This document shows, one piece after another, positions 63,930 to 64,000 of a stretch of DNA of 64,000 bases. Below the pieces are notes generated by a model. It was not told where the DNA came from. It saw only the letters and a list, made by a program, of their open reading frames with translations, and made no database searches. Origin of the DNA: an uncultured Lachnospiraceae bacterium. GTDB taxonomy: Bacteria; Bacillota; Clostridia; Lachnospirales; Lachnospiraceae. How positions within the stretch are numbered: position 1 is the stretch's first letter; the number at the start of each line of letters is the position of its first letter. The stretch covers positions 1-64,000 of the forward strand of contig CAKRGM010000007.1 of assembly GCA_934330725.1 (NCBI GenBank). The letters are read 5' to 3'. Both the position numbers and the translations under genes were made by a program.

Positions 63930-64000
63930 TTACATACAACTCAGCATTTTTATATTCTTAATCAGATTTTTCATCTCAACATCCAGGCTGCAGTTAAATA
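63930..64000 (-). CDS. fliH: FliH, C-terminal end only
   Basis: The last 23 codons of a frame that enters from the right edge, ending in TAA 21 bases before the fliI start. The visible part, FNCSLDVEMKNLIKNIKMLS, fits the C-terminal end of FliH, which tethers FliI to the C-ring. The call rests on this short match and on position immediately before fliI; flgB, flgC, fliE, fliF and fliG would be expected further right. Confidence 0.75.
   Translation of the reverse strand, partial: FNCSLDVEMKNLIKNIKMLSCM

Overview
The window is a low-GC Firmicutes chromosome segment, most like a flagellated member of the Lachnospiraceae (Clostridia, in the Roseburia / Butyrivibrio / Lachnospira neighbourhood). 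This rests on gene content and order, PolC-type polymerase, CheC/CheD/FliY-style chemotaxis, strong AGGAGG-type ribosome sites and AT-rich spacers. The family call is inference; no rRNA is present to fix it. Every gene I accept lies on the minus strand, so transcription runs from high to low coordinates, and the layout below is given in that order.

Right half (64000 to about 33600): a fla/che block. It enters with the tail of fliH, then fliI, fliJ, a MotE-like gene, fliK, flgD, a small hook-region gene, flgE, flbD, motA, motB, fliL, fliM, fliY, cheY, fliO, fliP, fliQ, fliR, flhB, flhA, flhF, flhG, a PilZ/YcgR protein, cheB, cheA, cheW, cheC, cheD, a small membrane protein, sigD, fapA, a Lys/Gln-rich small protein, a SwrB-like protein, a 24-codon membrane peptide and an MltG-N-like protein. 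These encode the export apparatus, rod/hook pieces, stator, switch, chemosensory core and flagellar sigma factor. Candidate sigma-A promoters sit before flbD, cheY and flhA, so the block is probably several overlapping transcription units.

Middle (33600 to 18200): rpsB and tsf with a good promoter and an intervening terminator/attenuator, then an acidic bactofilin, pyrH, frr, uppS, cdsA, dxr, rseP, ispG and polC. A small membrane export-type gene follows with its own strong promoter, ending in a 72-bp palindromic tandem repeat, and then tRNA-Glu(CUC).

Left part (18200 to 5900): the translation/RNA cluster rimP-nusA-rnpM-ylxQ-infB-rbfA-nrnA-truB-ribF-rpsO-pnp-yebC. After a terminator comes a three-gene group: a second PilZ protein, a zinc-ribbon YvyF-like protein and a 1276-residue Ig-like (BIG2) surface protein, closed by a terminator. 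The last 488 bases hold no gene but carry a plus-strand terminator.

Most of the window is conserved core synteny also known from Bacillus. The less ordinary parts are: the 72-bp repeat; the mini-ORF copying the membrane anchor of its neighbour; the acidic bactofilin between tsf and pyrH; the Asn/Arg/Gly-rich N-terminus of IF2; the Cys-bearing BIG2 array next to a c-di-GMP receptor; and nested palindromes between frr and uppS. I found no phage, IS element, CRISPR array, toxin or defence system, and no clearly new multi-gene system.
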